In this document: in pieces, positions 13,526 to 25,565 of the stretch | How positions within the stretch are numbered: the stretch's first letter is position 1 | Layout of the letters: each line of letters opens with the position of its first letter | Origin: Lineus longissimus | Taxonomy: Eukaryota; Nemertea; Pilidiophora; Heteronemertea; Lineidae | Direction: 5' to 3' | DNA: 64,000 nt | Assembly (NCBI RefSeq): GCF_910592395.1 | Contig: NC_088315.1 | Span: 1,550,501 to 1,614,500, forward strand | Position numbers and translations under genes: made by a program | Notes under the pieces: model-generated | Seen by the model: the letters and a program-made list of their open reading frames with translations, nothing else | Told to the model about the DNA's origin: nothing | Databases searched by the model: none

Positions 13526-16500
13526 TCTATTTTGCTGTCACCTGAGGATGAAGGTGGGCAGACCATTTTTTCATGATATCTTTGAGTCAGGATAGAAGAC
13601 GTACATCGTTCCTTAATAAGTAATAATAATGTTTTATCAGCAAAGTAGTCTCCGAGACTAGAGATACTGAAAAGAAACCAATATTGACGATTTTGCCATT
13701 ACCTTTTTTTCTAAGAGAAAACATTTGTGTCTATGCCAGGCCTTTTCCACGACTTCTGTAAATGATATACATTTCTTGCCATAGGTTATTTTTGTATCAC
13801 TTCTTCTAGAAAAACATCTTTCGTAAGATCACATTCTTGGTTATATCCGAATTATATTTTTTCATTTTGTTGCCAGGCAATAAGATATACAAAATTCCGA
13901 ATTGTGTGTTACACTCGATTACGGTGATATGGCCATAAAAGCAACCCGACCTTTTGCATCGAGTATAAATTTAGAAGTAACTAAAAAAATCAATGGGTTA
14001 GAACAGCGTGGCACTGCATAGAACTGACGAGTTGTATAATTCGACCACGAACTTGTTCGCATACTTATCTGTGGCCATCTTATATAAACGAAAGGGTAAG
14101 AGGAAATATCATCTCCCACGTTCCATCTTTGGTAACATTCGTGTCACAATAAATTCCCTTGCCTTCCGGAACCAAAGCTAAAGGACGTACATGTGCGACA
14201 TCCTGGACACGTCCACAACTGCCAATATGATGCACCAAGATCGTAGATCCAGATAAGACTCACTAAAGATCTCATTCAATTTCGTGTAGATGTGCATGCA
14301 CATTCATTACAAGATCCATGTAGGAATGTTGTAGGATTCTTAGTTTACTTAGGATTTTAACTAAATCCAGCAAGATTCATGTCACAAATATACACGTACA
14401 TGTACACGAAACTGAAGAACACCTTATCTCATAAAATTCTCATCTGTATTTTCGACCTGGGCATGCACCTTTATTCTTTAACTTATAGTACAAAATTTGT
14501 TATTATCCAACGGCTAAAAGGTCAAAATGCAAGTAAAAGTGCAATCGAATGTCACATACCCAAAAATCACGCTCATACAGTATACGTCTGTTTGAATGAT
14601 AAAAAGCAATCCTGATTCAGATGGCCGCCGGTCGGAGTCCATGACAGCAAACAGTTTCCGTGGCGAGCAATCTCAGTCTCATTCCAGTTGATATTGTCAG
14701 GGGAGCACTGTGTCTCTTATCATCAAGTCTGTCACAGCACGGATCTTCCATAACATTTTGTCGCCCACGCTCTTTCAATCAAAAGCGTACATTTTGCACC
14801 CAGGGCTTGGTATTTCGTGCTGGTATTAGTTGTGTCTCGCTTGAACGAATGGCCTTATCGATGATGCGGATATTGGCCGGGACGAATGTGATCAAAGTTA
14901 GGGTCCTGACTCCACTTGATCTCAATAATTTCAATGTACCCCACCCCATGCACCATGCACTGACGTATGAAACGCATACTACCATTGCTGATTTGTATTC
15001 TTGTATATCACATGTCCATTATTGGTCGATTTCACCAGACTAATTGATTGAGGAAGATAGTAGGAGTCGGAAACAGCATCGCCTGTAAACCAATTATTGA
15101 TGAGTATATCATTGTCCTTTTCGATTATTTGGCCTGTAGGCGACTGAGGAAATGTGTACGGCTAATTAGTACACACGTATGGAGAACCATCATTTTAGTG
15201 CATACTGCATGAATATGCAGTGCATTGATAGGTTGCACACATCAGAATCGTATTAGTTAAAAAAATTGTTGTGATCTATATTCTCAAAATGATTTTCTCT
15301 GGTGTATCCATTTTCAAGGATATTGTGTCAAATATCTTCATAATTTTGATTGAGGTATTCAATGTTTTTGTGTTACATATTGCTGTATATTGACTGAAGT
15401 TCATTGTTGATTACGACGTCAATGTTAATGAACGCCTAGATTTATGAATCGGCACAAAGTATATGCCAGATCTGATCACCTTATACTAACGTTTAGCATA
15501 CGCGTGATAGCAATAGTTACTGTAATAAACTGCCGATAAAGGGTTAGCGATAGCGAACATTGGTGTTCAATATTACCGCACAAAACATCTCCAACCATGC
15601 CAACATTTAAAAAGAGTTCCAAATTTCAATAACCAGTTGACGTGAGTTTGAAATTGTGGTTTCCGTTACGAATCAGATGCTTGCTACTCCACTGCATAAT
15701 CACCCATTGAAACGTCAATGATTTCCTCTTCAGAGGAGTTCGGGATATGCACCTCTCGCCCATACCGCCAATTAGCTTATGATCGCTTCAAGTGACTACT
15801 TTAAATTGCTACTGCTACCTTAACCGCTGAGAGATCACCCGTCGGGAAGTAGATCATAACATGGCACTTTTACTTCCAGTTAGAATCAATAGTGAGGTTT
15901 GCTTTCATTTTAACATTGCGAAATTACAACTGTGATAATCTGCATTATTTCAAATTCATGAAACCCATGTATTGTCAAAACATTTCTTAACAAGATAGAC
16001 ACGGTTTTGAATTAGTCACGGAATACTAACAGCATGATGCTACTGCAAACACTTCGCAAAAATAATCCACACGTAATGCATCAATATACATTCACATCAA
16101 ATGTATGCCCGTATCATGTAGACACTCTTTCTTTTACATTTTAATAAAACTTGTCTCAAGAAGAGAAAAACATCGATTTGATGAAACTGTCACTATGAAA
16201 AAGCAAAACCGGTTTCCTTTGGACTGTATCGGCATGACTACTTGGAGTTGTCATTACATTTATCGCCTTACTATTCACATATTTCTTGGCTTGGCTTGTC
16301 CAGTTAATACGGCAAGACAAGAAGAATCGACAACACGAACAAATAATTTTCTTCTCACAAGCAATTGAGTTTGGAATGCTTAAATTCTAGTTTTTTTAAT
16401 GCATTTCTTAGTGACGAAATGGTTTCTTATGCTGATCATGTTTCTGGTGCTGGTGCTACACATATTGATGGATCAGAAGAACACTTCACATTTCACTTTT

Positions 16501-18723
16501 TGTGGCTGCAGAGAGGCGATGAGAATGGAGATGGATTCTTGTCTAACATTAGTACGATCTATAACGCTAGTGGTTCTTTAAGTCGTATCCACGGAGGCAA
16601 AACCAGACCCGGGGATACGGGTGCTAACGTACTGATGCAGTAACTGCAGGTGATCGTACCTACTCCGGCCAATGAAATTTATTACAGTATTGTACAGATT
16701 ATCAACAAGGTTATACCATATTAAGATATGCTGAGGTCATGCATCTTGCCCGCAATCATTTTAACAACCACTGGAAGAAAAACATCAAATCCACAAATAA
16801 TTTGAGACGGTCAGTCGTGATGTTTGCCAATTTCTCTTAACGACACTTGGCTTCATTGATCTATGTATTTTGCCTTCCTCAAGAAGACTTGATGCTTTGA
16901 AAAGGGCAGCTATTTACTCGATAATGCAGTAAGAAAGTAATATCTGGTCTGGGGGCGATGGAACTGCAGTATTGCTGGTCAGAGGATCTAAGTCCTGGAA
17001 AGGAATTAACTTTCAAATGTCATCCGTTTGGTATTACGATCCCATTACAATATTGAATAGGAAGAACAAAGCAATGATATTTCTTATAACCGTTTGGAAC
17101 ATTTCCTAGTGAAAGGAGCCAATCACGATATTGAACGATTTCTTTTGTGGTATAGTGCATATTATGCCGTTTGAAATCACTTGCAAGCTCTACCATCAAA
17201 GGTGAAGTCTAGATGGTTATTCCTTTGTTTCACCCATCTTTTCCAACTATACTCAACAACAACTAATAAAGACATATAGTTTCTTTCTATTGTTACCTTT
17301 CGTGGAACCTGGTTGCTCCAATTTAATCTGCTAACATCAACAGAGTAACTTCCACCTTGACAAAAACTGGGATAGAATAACATGTACCCAGTAAAAAGCC
17401 AATTGGCTTCCAATTCATGGTTGTTGTACAGGTTATGTCTCCATGCATGTATCTATGGTTCGCCCAAGATATTTTTTTGTAGCCGTCAACCCTCTCTTCC
17501 AAGCAGTAGAGACCCCCAAGTCTGGACCCCTTCTTCTGTTTCTCATCTTCAGTATCAAATCTGAATTGCCCAAATGTCAAATCCGATCTTGAATGTCAAA
17601 TTCTTTCACCCTTTGATCATTCTGTAATATTAACCCCATATATGTACTAAAGCTGATAAAGAAGAAAGAGGATTCTAGATAACGCTGGATCTGGGCCTGT
17701 TGTGTGTGGGTTGAATCTAGTATCGTGTTAACTTGTTGTCTCGAGAGAGTTAAGGCATCACTTCTATACAAAGCACTGTCTCTCTTTTGCATACTGTAAG
17801 ACGCTATCTGATTGGTGTGTATTGATTGGATGTTCCTCGAGTAGCCAATTAGCTACCGTGTTGCTGAACACTTTTTGTGAGTGAATTTGCGACCCCTAAC
17901 CTATCAAGTGATCTAAAAAAAATCATTTTTACATCAAACAAACTATTTTATAGGGTAAAAGATAGATGACGTTCATGGACCCAGACAGCGTTTGAAAGGT
18001 GATAACCGACTAAGGGTACATTTGCAAATAAGGTACTGAAGAGATCAACCTTTACGAGTTTCCGCTAGTGACGATCTGATGCAAAACATTTACTGCCAAC
18101 ACTTTGAGCTAACCTTTTATAGGCAGCGACAAATATAAAATCATATATCGTAAAAAAGGGACATCCACTTCAACTAACACGTTGGATGATTTCTATCATA
18201 AAAATTAGCATCTCTAGATCGTCACACTCTGCGTTAAAGACAATCAGAGTCGTCCTACGTCAGAAGTCCTCAGTTCATTGATGTTCTCTTCGAAGATCGA
18301 AATGCTTCAATCTGAGAGCAGCAAGCTGACAGCTGTTATACACTTTCTAAAAACACTATCAGTCAATAGCTGATGGAGTAAGCGAGGTCACTCAATCGTG
18401 AATAAAACTACTGCAAGTGACAATATCATTTAGGCGAGAACAAAAAACCCCAACCCTGTTAGAGTTCTCAAACGGTTTATTCAATCACAGGCATCGAGAA
18501 GGAACAAGCTCGGGATGAAAAAGTGATTGCTTAATTGAAAGGCAGTTGGAATCGAGATCACATTGGTGTTACAACTCGAGTTTCCCTGTAATGATAATCA
18601 AGAATTTATCAAGTGTTTGAGATACCAAACATGAAGGTAGACAATCGATTAAACCTCGTCAAAGAAATTAATGTGAGTGTTCGCCTCACTTATATCACCT
18701 TGATTATGACGTTACGTAATCCA

Positions 18724-18796
18724 TGCATTCAATGTGAGTTGCTGGCTTGTGGGCAAGGTGAACACATGTGTGTGAGTGGTCGCTCCAATCATACGT
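18724..18796 (+). CDS. Candidate orphan EGF-like exon
   Basis: A plus-strand frame open from 18,613 encodes CIQCELLACGQGEHMC and then VSGRSNHT, with a GTAAGT donor at 18,797. The donor splits the next codon after one base, T, so a further Cys is possible. The Cys spacing and the GxGxHxC...NxTC pattern match the first half of an EGF-like repeat, and EGF exons often have phase 1 borders. Against it: no strong acceptor with a pyrimidine tract precedes the Cys-rich part, and I found no partner exon downstream. It may be an isolated relic or an exon of a gene with very long introns. Confidence 0.3.
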
Positions 18797-18802
18797 GTAA
18801 GT

Positions 18803-21800
18803 TTTAGGCCTGCAGTTTACGGAATTTTGTGTGGTATTTCGGTCAGAGAATTTGACGATACAAATGGATATGTCAGCCTGTCTTTGCCAATCTTAATGAT
18901 ATAGTGAACATGTTGGTTAGCTCCGGTAAGTTCCAGTGATATATTGGGCAACTTGGAGTAGATAGGAACATGTGAGATTGTACTGCAAATAGCATGTTTG
19001 ACAGTGCTCCTAGACTGATACTCAGGATGACAAGCTTGGGTAGCCGTTGGCTAGTCTGTACATTAGATGTCTATATATTCTTTGTGTATGTCATGTATGT
19101 TTACCGGTAGGAATGAAATAAAATACTTAAAAAATGAGCAATAGTTCTTTGTTTGGTTGCTTGTGTATATGCTGAGATGTCATAGCGTATTTGGGATGTC
19201 CTGTGTAATGGTAATTGGCAAAGTACATGCAGTGTACCCTCGTGCGACAACTGAAGGTACAGTGGATCGCTAACAATTGAAACGGGTGTTATTCGTGCAC
19301 TGGTTTCAGGTGATGTAATAGATAATATGATGTGAATGGGTCGTTCTCTGTTGTTAGGTAGAAGAAAACATTTGCTAGGTCGTGCACAATGGGGCCTTAA
19401 GTGTAACACACATGATGTGGTGTAATTCAGTACAGACAGGCCATGAAGTAAATTCATAGGATCTCCAGTTGTAATCAACTCTAGACGCACAAAATAAACG
19501 CTTATCTTGGCGAGAATTAATAGCAGTACATCGTCAAGCAGAGTGGTGTCACTGCCTTGACGACATGTTGAACTACCCTGATTCGCACATAAACTACAGC
19601 TGTTATTATGTGTCTAGCGAAAGCTAACGACAACTAGCAGCAACAAGAGCCTGCCTTAATTGGTAGGCAATATCGCAAAAAGAACGGTGTACCCCGAGGT
19701 GGAGATGACAATTGAAAGACGTACAGATTTGAAAGCAAATATTTGAAAAGACACAATGTCACATTCTTTCAACTTTCGCATGTTTAGGTTATTCATCCAC
19801 TTCTGCTAACATCACCCATTCTCTCTTGATTGAAGTTTGAGGGCAAATCAATTATCGTAGAACTCTCAATTATCGGCACTTTACCTGCGAAATACGATAA
19901 AAACAAATCGAACCAAATCACAACCTGATAAAAAAAGAAATGCAAAAGTTAGGGAAATAATTGGCACAGATCGACCGGTTCGGTATAGAAGTGATGCTTT
20001 TGGTAATATCTCAAATCCAAACCAAATCGTGTGGGGCTAGGACAAAAAGTGCCTCTCAAGCAACAAGTAAAGGACCCTTACGAAAAATGCGGGGGCCGAA
20101 ATGGCGTTGACTCCAACAATAGAAATATCTATCAAAGCTATCCTAACTTCCAACTCGGCTAAATTCCAAGTATGACATGTTGCTAGAAGTATACATCCAT
20201 TACAAGTTGCTAAAAGTCGTAGCAAGTTATACTGGAATCTCATTAAAAATAATTTGCAATCTAATAAGTTTCTATCAAATATTTAATAATAAAAGACGCC
20301 CATGGTGCCAAGCCTTATCCAAAATGTATAACATATTTTTCTCGATTTGTGGAATTTTGTTATTAACTACTTGGACAAAGTTTGCATCATAATAGGGAGC
20401 ATTAGATACTCTTGAGGAAAGATGATAGATCTTTCGAGGGAATTGAACTGGAATGTCTCACTGACGAAATATAAATGACTGGAAAATAGCCCTGAAAAAA
20501 CCCGAATTATCCTCAGCCAGATTAAGGTTCAGCTTCTGCCTCACATTCTTCACGATGACGGCAGCGTTCCTTTTGTTATCTATCTAACAATTACCAATTG
20601 TCATAGATTTGATGAGTTAGTAGGAAACTCATTGGCGCAGATTAACTAAATAAAACCAATATCACGGATCCTCAGGCATTTCTGTCTGGTGTTGTCTGGC
20701 ACGTTTTTTGTCTGCGAAACATTATCCGATATTTTGATCCCTTTGGATCAACGCAAACTATTAATTTATTTATCATTTTATATCTCCCTGTTGTGTGCAC
20801 ACCCTAGGGTAACGTGATGACAACACAAATCCAATATCATAGTTTTTTACAAGGGCCTGATAAAGTCTAAAGGTGCATAAATGACGAATGCTCTTTCTGA
20901 ATACAAGCTGGCATATAAAAACAACTAGACAAAAAAAACAACATCAATTGTCTGGATTGTTTCGTAGACTTAGTGTATGGGAGAATGTACTTTGTGATCA
21001 TAGAAATCAGTCTGCTGGACTTGAACTACGATATATAAATAAGAGCTCCCCAAAGGCATAACATATATCTGACTTGTCGAGCTGTGATAAACGTGACTGA
21101 GGATGTGAGATTCTCCCAATGTTAACTGCTTTGCTGATGTAACACACAAAGGCTTTATATACTTGATATCGATAATAGGCCTGCCACTGTGAATCTGCTT
21201 TCTCACTCGATCCCATGCTCACTTGCATTTCAGTTCTAATGGAGTACTGTATTTCTTACTTCCTGAAATTATGTTGGCATGGTCCATCATAACTGTAGTT
21301 TAAGATGGATTGTGGTTTTGTCAAATGCGATACTTTGTTTATTACCACAAGAAGCCCGTGCATGCGAATGACCGAAGGGACCTACATCAACCAAGAGACA
21401 CAATGAAGCTGACCTGACTTGCAGCGACAGCTCAAATCATCTTCAAATAAAAGTTGATCTGGTTTGCTGAATCGATAAATTTACCTGATTTCGGAAATAC
21501 TAGGCAATCATTCAAAATGGACTATCTATATCTTCAAAAATTTCTTGTAAGGCTGTTTCAAGTAACTTTAGAATGAGCAAAGTTATCAACTTAAAACTGC
21601 ATCATGTTAGGAACGTGATCGGGGTCTTTAAACGGTAAGTACGTTGAATACTTACTGCGTAACTTGATGAATATCGTGTGGTTTCTTTATGCTTGTTTGA
21701 CGTCATTGAACCTTAACGAACACTCTGCATTACATCCAATGTTATTTCGCAACAGTTTTTAAACAATGAACAAGCTCATAACAATATTTAGTTCATATCG

Positions 21801-24452
21801 TCATCCATTGGGATTTCTATCATCGGGCCGGAACACCCAATATGATGAATCTAGCCGGAATATGTTGACTGTTACATGAAACCAAATTTCTAGTCGTCAT
21901 CAGCCGATATTTTGGTAGTAGATGAGAAGTCCATAAATACATCCTGAATGATATGCTGTCAGAAATAAACAGTATTTGATCTAGATAACAACGGACTTAA
22001 AGGATGATGGTGGGCAAAGTTCGATTAGTAGTACATGCGATAACGTTGATTTTCTGTTTGTTTAGGAATGCTGGGATAGTTAGATTCTTTGTCATAATGT
22101 TGAAAATGGGTTAAACATCAACACATACTCTCTCTTTAATTCATTCAGCATAAGCCCACGCGTGACAAACTATAAACATTTGTAAACATTGCTCTTTTGA
22201 CTGGTTTTTGCTACAATATCAAATATACCTGTCAGCCTTGCCGTAAGGTTTTACCAGTAAAACTACCAGAGTTGTATTCCATCTGTATTTCACGGCTACT
22301 TTCGTCTGTTATTGTATTCATCTTACCTCAAGCAACATGGCCTCTGATGTTTACGTGTCATATAGATATCGATAAAGCCAACGCATTCTACATTCCTAAA
22401 TATAGTCATGTCTAAAGATAGCGTTACAAAACCATGTTGTAACAATAAAGCGAAGTTTTTAAATGTGAATCGGAAGCAGAGATTTCCTGATATGCCTTGA
22501 CAAGCTCAATCGATAATAGTGTTCGATTTATTGATTGAGCTCAAACTTTCATTGCAAGTTCCAATTTTAAAGGTAAGTACTTTCAATATCTTCTGATTAC
22601 ACCTGAACACTTGAATTAAATACTTGTTTCTGGATACTAGATGTTGTTAATATGAGTAATCTGATTATGATATAGCATTGCCTTTAGTCTTACTCCTGTT
22701 GGAAGCAAATATCAATGCAGTCAAGGTGCCACATTCCCCATTGAATAGCTGAGGTGTATAGAGAGATATTCAGGGATTATGTTCATCTAAAGTTTAACAT
22801 GAAAATATCAAAGATCTTGCCATTTGTTGTTTATTTCAACTCGAACAGAGCTAAACTAAAAATCCGATACAAAGTTCTCTCAAGATGCAATTTCACTGTC
22901 AGAAATATTTGCCAGTATCACCAACTTAAAGATTCATCCTGAACAAAGAATAAATATTTATTATTTGATTTGTCAAACTGATTACTTCAGATGTATTGGC
23001 TGTTTATTTATTGAATGATCAATGCACCATGCCTGTTATTACACACTTATACGTATCAATACTATTGGAATCCAATACTTGACTAGATGTCATGATTGCA
23101 TTGATTCAATGCACAACAAAAGAGATGTTGTATCGATTGTAAATACTTCTTTATCGTTTACGAAAGTAGTGTTGCGCTGAGCCGGATGCTTTGGTATAGC
23201 GAGGTAAAAACTAAATGCTGGCAGCATTACTGTGGAGGAAATATATACATATAGTTGGAGAAGATGGCTTAAATATGTAACACAAGAGTTTATTACGAAA
23301 CTACTTGCTGGTAAATCGTCGGTGTGATTTTATTCTATATTATGTTTGTTCTTCGATCAGAGTGTAGTTTTACTCCATTACGATTACAACAAGCGATCCC
23401 CTCCCAGTGGTTTTCAGGAAATAGTAGCGATAAAAAGCTGTGACACAATGTTAGTAGTAATAAACAGAAACGATTTCATAGAATTCTTTCGCTCACAATT
23501 TAGCGCGCCATGATCTGGAACGCTGACTGCGATAGCGTCGTTGTGTTGCCTGGACAACTGGAAACATGTTAAAGTGCACACCACTCTAAGTACAAAACAA
23601 GACATGTACAATGTACACGCATGTATCCGAGCTACACATGCCTTGTCAACGTGGATTGTATTGACAATGCGAATGAAAGCCCGTTTACTGTTAATCAGTG
23701 GGTGATTTTTGATGTGTTGGTCGTCAGGTAAACATTATGTTTTACACTTATTTCTTGCATCACTCCCTGGATAATAATGCAACCAAAGCCACTCGAGTCC
23801 TGCTGCGTAAATACATTTAATATTTTGTATCAGTACTAACTAAACTTTATATATTGGGAAACTGAATACCGCAATGCAAAACAGCGGATAATGATATATA
23901 CCTTCTCCCACGACAACTGCAATTCAGGTAACTGGTAATGTCAAGCAAAAGCTAGGAATCAAGCTAAAAGAACCCCAAGAAATAAAATTCCATTGGTCTC
24001 TCCTAATTTATGTGGCGTTAAACAGGAAGTAGTGTCTACTCTCAATCAAACCCAAGCGGACGAAAGTCAAATACATTTCCATTTAAAAGTCAGGTGAAAA
24101 ACGGCGTCAAATCGATGAGTGGGGCTTCTTTATAAACATAGAACATCGATCAATAGCTGCATTGGCATAACAACTCTGTCATGCGCGAGATTGCATGGGA
24201 AAATAAATGAAAACTTACAGTGAAATCAGAATCGCCAAGCCAATTTCGTCAAATTTGGAGATAAAGATAAAGGTCAGACGTATACGGCCCTTACTTAAGT
24301 CGCATCGCATTGTCTCAAAGCGACTCACTTGACCAGCTCTCAAAATACAACTAGGCATTTGTTGGCAGAGTGTCGGATATCTCGTGTCTGAGTGTCGTAT
24401 AAGAAAAAACCTATAAAATAAAATAATATGCAATACGGGCGATCAGACAGCC
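18803..24452. other. Intergenic DNA, no supported gene
   Basis: AT-rich. A 129-codon minus-strand frame at 19,101-19,490 has no recognisable domain and no exon signals. An imperfect hairpin lies at 22,504-22,540. Nothing else is identifiable. Confidence 0.55.
22504..22540. repeat. Imperfect 13-bp inverted repeat
   Basis: GCTCAATCGATAA (22,504-22,516) faces TTATTGATTGAGC (22,528-22,540) with one mismatch and an 11-base loop. Function unknown. Confidence 0.5.
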
Positions 24453-24729
24453 ATGTCCTCTCCAGGGAAATCCGTCTTCGAGACATTGGAGATGGCTATC
24501 AGAGTCTCAGCACAAAACAATCTTCAGAACAAAACAACTCCAACATAGCGGTACTAAATCTTCAGGGGAGAGCCAAGCATTGTCGTCAGACTAACTTAGA
24601 GTCGAGTCCTGTCCTTGTATATGACACAAGCAACTTCATCGCCAAATTCCTTTGTCATCCAGCATAGCCGCACTTCAGGCTCATTTTTCGTAAGATTGCT
24701 TCATAGAAGATCCTCGTCTACAGAATGTC

Positions 24730-25116
24730 TTGGAGCCAATGAGCCGTGTACTTGGTACCGAAGCGACGTCATGTCGCCCAACTCTTTGTGTACCAACATC
24801 AGAAAAACCGTACACTTCAGGCGTTTACGCATCCGCAAAGTATTTTACCACTCAGCATTGTTCTTTCCCAGTACTTGTATCAGAAAACCCTTGGAGTCAA
24901 GCTTCACACTTGTGTGTAACCCGATCGTCTTCGGCGCCCTTGTTGGATGCGCAACCACCCCCAAAGAGGGCCGAATGTGCCCGATGCTTGTCTTCAGAGA
25001 CTCTTGGTGTCACCCATGCAGGACCAAGCATTGTACTTGTATGTTTGGTAGCTGGATTAATCCTTGTCTTCTCTTCAACAACGGTCTCAGACCAGGCATT
25101 TTTACAATATTTATGA
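24730..25116 (+). CDS. Unrecognised open frame with C-terminal hydrophobic segment
   Basis: This is a 128-codon frame in a stretch (about 24,450-25,250) that is less AT-rich than its surroundings and open in more than one phase. The predicted peptide is Ser/Thr/Cys/Pro-rich and ends in a hydrophobic run, SIVLVCLVAGLILVF, followed by about 14 residues, like a small type I membrane or GPI-signal protein. No signal peptide is visible. An overlapping 199-codon frame (24,615-25,214) starts at a non-ATG codon and looks less protein-like. I do not recognise the family. It could be a decayed gene, part of a transposon, or chance. Confidence 0.22.
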   Translation: MEPMSRVLGTEATSCRPTLCVPTSEKPYTSGVYASAKYFTTQHCSFPVLVSENPWSQASHLCVTRSSSAPLLDAQPPPKRAECARCLSSETLGVTHAGPSIVLVCLVAGLILVFSSTTVSDQAFLQYL

Positions 25117-25373
25117 GGCAGGCAAGTATACTGAAGAACCTTTGGCGAAGAAAAAAGGTGCAGGCATTATTGGCTGTGATACATTCCAGATTATGGAAGA
25201 ATGTTGTGAGATGAGTGCTAAGCTATATTACATGATACTTCTGATATGAATATAGAAGGTCGATTGCAACTGACATTTTGTCTTTAGAACATAACATACC
25301 ATATTGCATTTATATCATGACGTATCAATGATCAATCCATTCAAAACTCCCTCAAAGAATTTCACCAGCTACT

Positions 25374-25565
25374 GTGACAGCATGTGTCAAACTTTACCGT
25401 TCTACTATAACTGTATGTAGACTGGTGCAAATTACATACTGTGAATTCGAAGTGCCTTTGATGTACCGAATACTGAACATTCCTCTTTGTGAGAAATGTA
25501 TACAGGAATATGTCGGTATTTCGCAAAGATGTCCTTTTGACAAGAACCGGTTAATCGGCCTTTGA
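25374..25565 (+). pseudogene. RING-finger-like half motif
   Basis: A 63-codon frame ends with PLCEKCIQEYVGISQRCPFD and then KNRLIGL. The spacing CxxC-x(10)-CPxD matches the last zinc-ligand pairs of RING E3 ligases of the TRAF/TRIM type. The upstream half has only scattered Cys residues (CRLVQITYC) and no clear Cys-x-His pair, and the protein would stop just after the RING. It is probably a relic or a lone exon. Chance resemblance is possible. Confidence 0.25.

Larger units (their letters stand above)
8556..18612. other. Intergenic DNA, no supported gene
   Basis: AT-rich, with scattered short frames in all phases. One 384-base plus-strand frame at 14,660-15,043 and a set at 16,105-16,643 (one frame contains GDENGDGFL, loosely like an EF-hand loop) are the longest. 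None shows a convincing domain, start context or splice pattern. A tRNA-like 3' fragment (11,108-11,144) and a row of hairpins (13,462-13,525) are listed separately. Confidence 0.55.

Noticed and set aside
14660-15043. 127-codon plus-strand frame
   Set aside because: Starts at a non-ATG codon, and both strands are open here because of local composition; no domain.
16365-16643. Frame containing GDENGDGFL, like an EF-hand loop
   Set aside because: The loop lacks the acidic residue at position 12 and there is no paired EF-hand or exon signal.
19101-19490. 129-codon minus-strand frame
   Set aside because: No recognisable motif, low-quality composition and no splice or start evidence.
24615-25214. 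199-codon plus-strand frame
   Set aside because: Non-ATG start, overlaps a more plausible frame; its length can arise by chance in a less AT-rich patch of this size.
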